A stretch of DNA of 64,000 nucleotides from Bacteroidota bacterium (lineage in GTDB: Bacteria; Bacteroidota; Bacteroidia; Bacteroidales; JAAUTT01), in the NCBI GenBank assembly GCA_023429135.1, contig JAEYWD010000008.1:1-64000 (forward strand), written 5' to 3'. The position numbers were made by a program, and so were the translations under genes. Shown in pieces: positions 62,531 through 64,000 of the stretch (its first letter is position 1; every line of letters starts with the position of its first letter). The notes below the pieces were generated by a model. It was not told the origin of the DNA, searched no databases, and saw only the letters and a list, made by a program, of their open reading frames with translations.

Positions 62531-62718
62531 GTTCCTACGGAACTTGTAGAGATAATACAGCCATTTATTTTGCTACCATACTGTCGCTCCTACGGAGCTT
62601 GTTGAAAAGGAGCTTCAATTTATTCTACCATAATTCTTATCCTTCGGAGCTCAGTCCCAAAGGAAGACATTATGTTAGAAATATACCTGGGTTATTAATT
62701 TAAAGTCCCTAGAGGGAC
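62531..62718. repeat. Four palindromes with ~55-bp spacing (CTCCTACGGAG family)
   Basis: GTTCCTACGGAAC at 62531-62543, GCTCCTACGGAGC at 62586-62598, a decayed CCTTCGGAGCTC at 62641, and GTCCCTAGAGGGAC at 62705-62718. The stretches between the first three share CTACCATA. This fills the 310-bp gap between the converging GH29 and GH43 genes; the rest shows nothing else. Confidence 0.6.
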
Positions 62719-62797
62719 GACATTACAACCATCAATCATTAAATTCAAACAAATAATTTGAATCAAAACCTCCTTGGCTCCGGGTAAAAATATATTT

Positions 62798-63910
62798 CTA
62801 TTTAAACACACCCAGATCCCATTCATCTTTCCACTCAATAAAAGGCATTCCATTTTTGAACTGAATGGGCAACCAGATGTACCTTCCATCTGTATGTTGT
62901 TTTGGTTTCCAGCGATCGGCTATAAAGATGAATGCATCTTTTTTGCCCTGAACCTGCAAAATATAGGTACTTTGCGAGAAGAAGGTTTTATTTGCATCCT
63001 TCCCGATACAAGGATTGGGATGGCGTGTCCATGTTCCCATGATATTATCGGCGGTAAGCAACCGGGCTTCGTTGGGATCCCAGCCAGTGCAACCCGAGGT
63101 GATCATAAAGTATTTGCCGTCTTTTTTGAATATCGCTGGCGCTTCGTTATGACCGGCCGGGTCGATGCGGATGTATTTACCGGAATGTCCCTGGTAATCG
63201 TCGCTCAGTTCGGCAATCTGCAACGTAAGGTTCTCTTCGGAAGCATAGATATGATAGGCCTTGCCGTCGTCGTCTACATAAATGGTCATATCCCGCGACA
63301 TCTGCCCGTCCGCCAGGTCGCGAAGTGCAATGTATCCCTGGGTAACAGCGGTGTGCCAGGCAGGAGTCCACCATTTTAAGGTATCGGAATGTTTTATATT
63401 TCTTTCTTCTTCCTTCATATTCAACGGGTAAATGCCTGAATTAGGCCTGAAAGAGCGGATAAATTTATAAGGACCGGTAACATTTTTACTGGTTGCCACA
63501 GCGCAACGGGCGGCACTGTATCCTTTCCCTTTCAACTCGAGGTGAAACCACATCACAAAGGTTTTTGTCTTTTTATTGTATACAACTTTAGGACGCTCCA
63601 GCACACAGCCTCTGGTAATATCCGAACCTGCGGCAGTATCTACAGGCAAAGCAATGCCTTCGTATTTCCAATTATATAAATCTTTGGAAGAGTAGCAGCT
63701 CACTCCAGTAAGGGCAGTACTGGTGCCATCCGATTTAAACTCACCAAACCAGTAATAGGTTTTGTCCTGGTACAAAATACCACCCCCATGGGCATTGATG
63801 TGGTTACCATTATTGTCAGGCCAGAGTTCGGCAGTTTTGAAGGATTTCAGTGGCTGACCCAGGGCCATTACACTGATAAAAAGATGAGATAATAAGATTA
63901 GTTGTTTCAT
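62798..63910 (-). CDS. GH43-type glycoside hydrolase, secreted
   Basis: A 370-aa exported enzyme with a five-bladed beta-propeller fold. The signal peptide ends MALGQ. The opening PDNNGNHINAHGGGILYQDK with TYYWFGEF is typical of GH43 members acting on galactans or arabinogalactans (for example exo-beta-1,3-galactanase-like groups). Candidate acidic residues lie in LERPKVVYN and HNEAPAIFKKDGKYFMITSG, the latter being the usual general-acid segment. The ATG at 63910 is preferred over a TTG eight codons upstream. Its C-terminus closely matches the truncated gene at 1-270. The galactan assignment is inference; the family is solid. Confidence 0.85.
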   Translation of the reverse strand: MKQLILLSHLFISVMALGQPLKSFKTAELWPDNNGNHINAHGGGILYQDKTYYWFGEFKSDGTSTALTGVSCYSSKDLYNWKYEGIALPVDTAAGSDITRGCVLERPKVVYNKKTKTFVMWFHLELKGKGYSAARCAVATSKNVTGPYKFIRSFRPNSGIYPLNMKEEERNIKHSDTLKWWTPAWHTAVTQGYIALRDLADGQMSRDMTIYVDDDGKAYHIYASEENLTLQIAELSDDYQGHSGKYIRIDPAGHNEAPAIFKKDGKYFMITSGCTGWDPNEARLLTADNIMGTWTRHPNPCIGKDANKTFFSQSTYILQVQGKKDAFIFIADRWKPKQHTDGRYIWLPIQFKNGMPFIEWKDEWDLGVFK

Positions 63911-64000
63911 TGTATGTAGATTTTTAAGATTCATGTGATTGTTTCAATCCTTTCCTTTCTAATATTTGCTGCGAAATATGATGAATTATAACTGCATTCC

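Noticed and set aside
62531..62718. CRISPR array from the regularly spaced palindromes
   Set aside because: Repeats are too short and diverged, the spacers are related to each other, and no cas gene is near.

Overview
The window reads as the chromosome of a member of the Bacteroidota, most likely an anaerobic, glycan-degrading Bacteroidales or Marinilabiliales relative. The evidence is three complete FecI-type sigma / FecR anti-sigma / SusC / SusD modules, lipobox SusD proteins, SusC receptors with STN domains, weak Shine-Dalgarno signals, one good TTTG-N19-TAnnTTTG promoter, and the fecR-susC leader structures described below. No rRNA, tRNA, CRISPR array, phage or classical IS element was seen. 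The species cannot be named from this sequence.

Layout. 1-3.5 kb: the 3' end of a GH43-type glycosidase, RNase R on the minus strand, and a small NAD(P)-binding protein. 3.5-20.3 kb: an export region. An ABC ATPase is followed by a giant ABC-2 permease carrying a periplasmic M1-peptidase-like domain without its zinc motif and a golvesin-type C-terminal domain. Then come a TolC-like outer-membrane protein, a GxxExxY (PDDEXK_3) gene enclosed by palindromic repeats, an MFP adaptor, an RND permease, a 1569-aa RND-ABC fusion protein and an ABC-2 permease. 20.3-23 kb: small genes, namely a frameshifted VapC toxin with its antitoxin, a DUF3795 Cys-rich protein, and membrane proteins including DUF4190-like and DUF2752 types.

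23-31.4 kb: the first sigma/anti-sigma/SusCD module with a surface lipoprotein and no glycosidase. 31.4-39.4 kb: a dienelactone-hydrolase-like protein (minus strand), GH2 beta-galactosidase, a Tat-exported Gfo/Idh/MocA oxidoreductase and GH42 beta-galactosidase. 39.5-52.8 kb: the second sigma/FecR/SusCD module, two secreted FAD-dependent oxidoreductases and a six-hairpin (alpha/alpha-barrel) glycosidase-like protein. 53.5-62.5 kb: the third sigma/FecR/SusCD module and GH29 alpha-L-fucosidase. 62.5-64 kb: palindromic repeats and a minus-strand GH43-type enzyme related to the truncated gene at the left edge. The enzyme set points to galactose- and fucose-containing glycans, but the substrate is not proven.

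How it works together. In each SusCD module the receptor carries an N-terminal STN domain that would signal ligand occupancy to FecR, releasing the ECF sigma factor. A shared promoter-like motif (TCACCC, 15-17 nt, GTCCTAT-like) sits in front of all three fecR genes. Each fecR-susC gap contains a 3-4 codon mini-ORF followed by one or two hairpins, which suggests an undescribed leader-type control of receptor synthesis.

The strongest candidate for a new system is the export locus at 8.3-20.3 kb. A full RND pump subunit is fused to an ABC nucleotide-binding domain, and that domain is itself split after its first strand by a four-helix membrane insertion. It is followed by a stand-alone ABC-2 permease. 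The operon is interrupted by a GxxExxY gene flanked by direct copies of a palindromic repeat, and a third copy without any gene lies at the other end of the locus.
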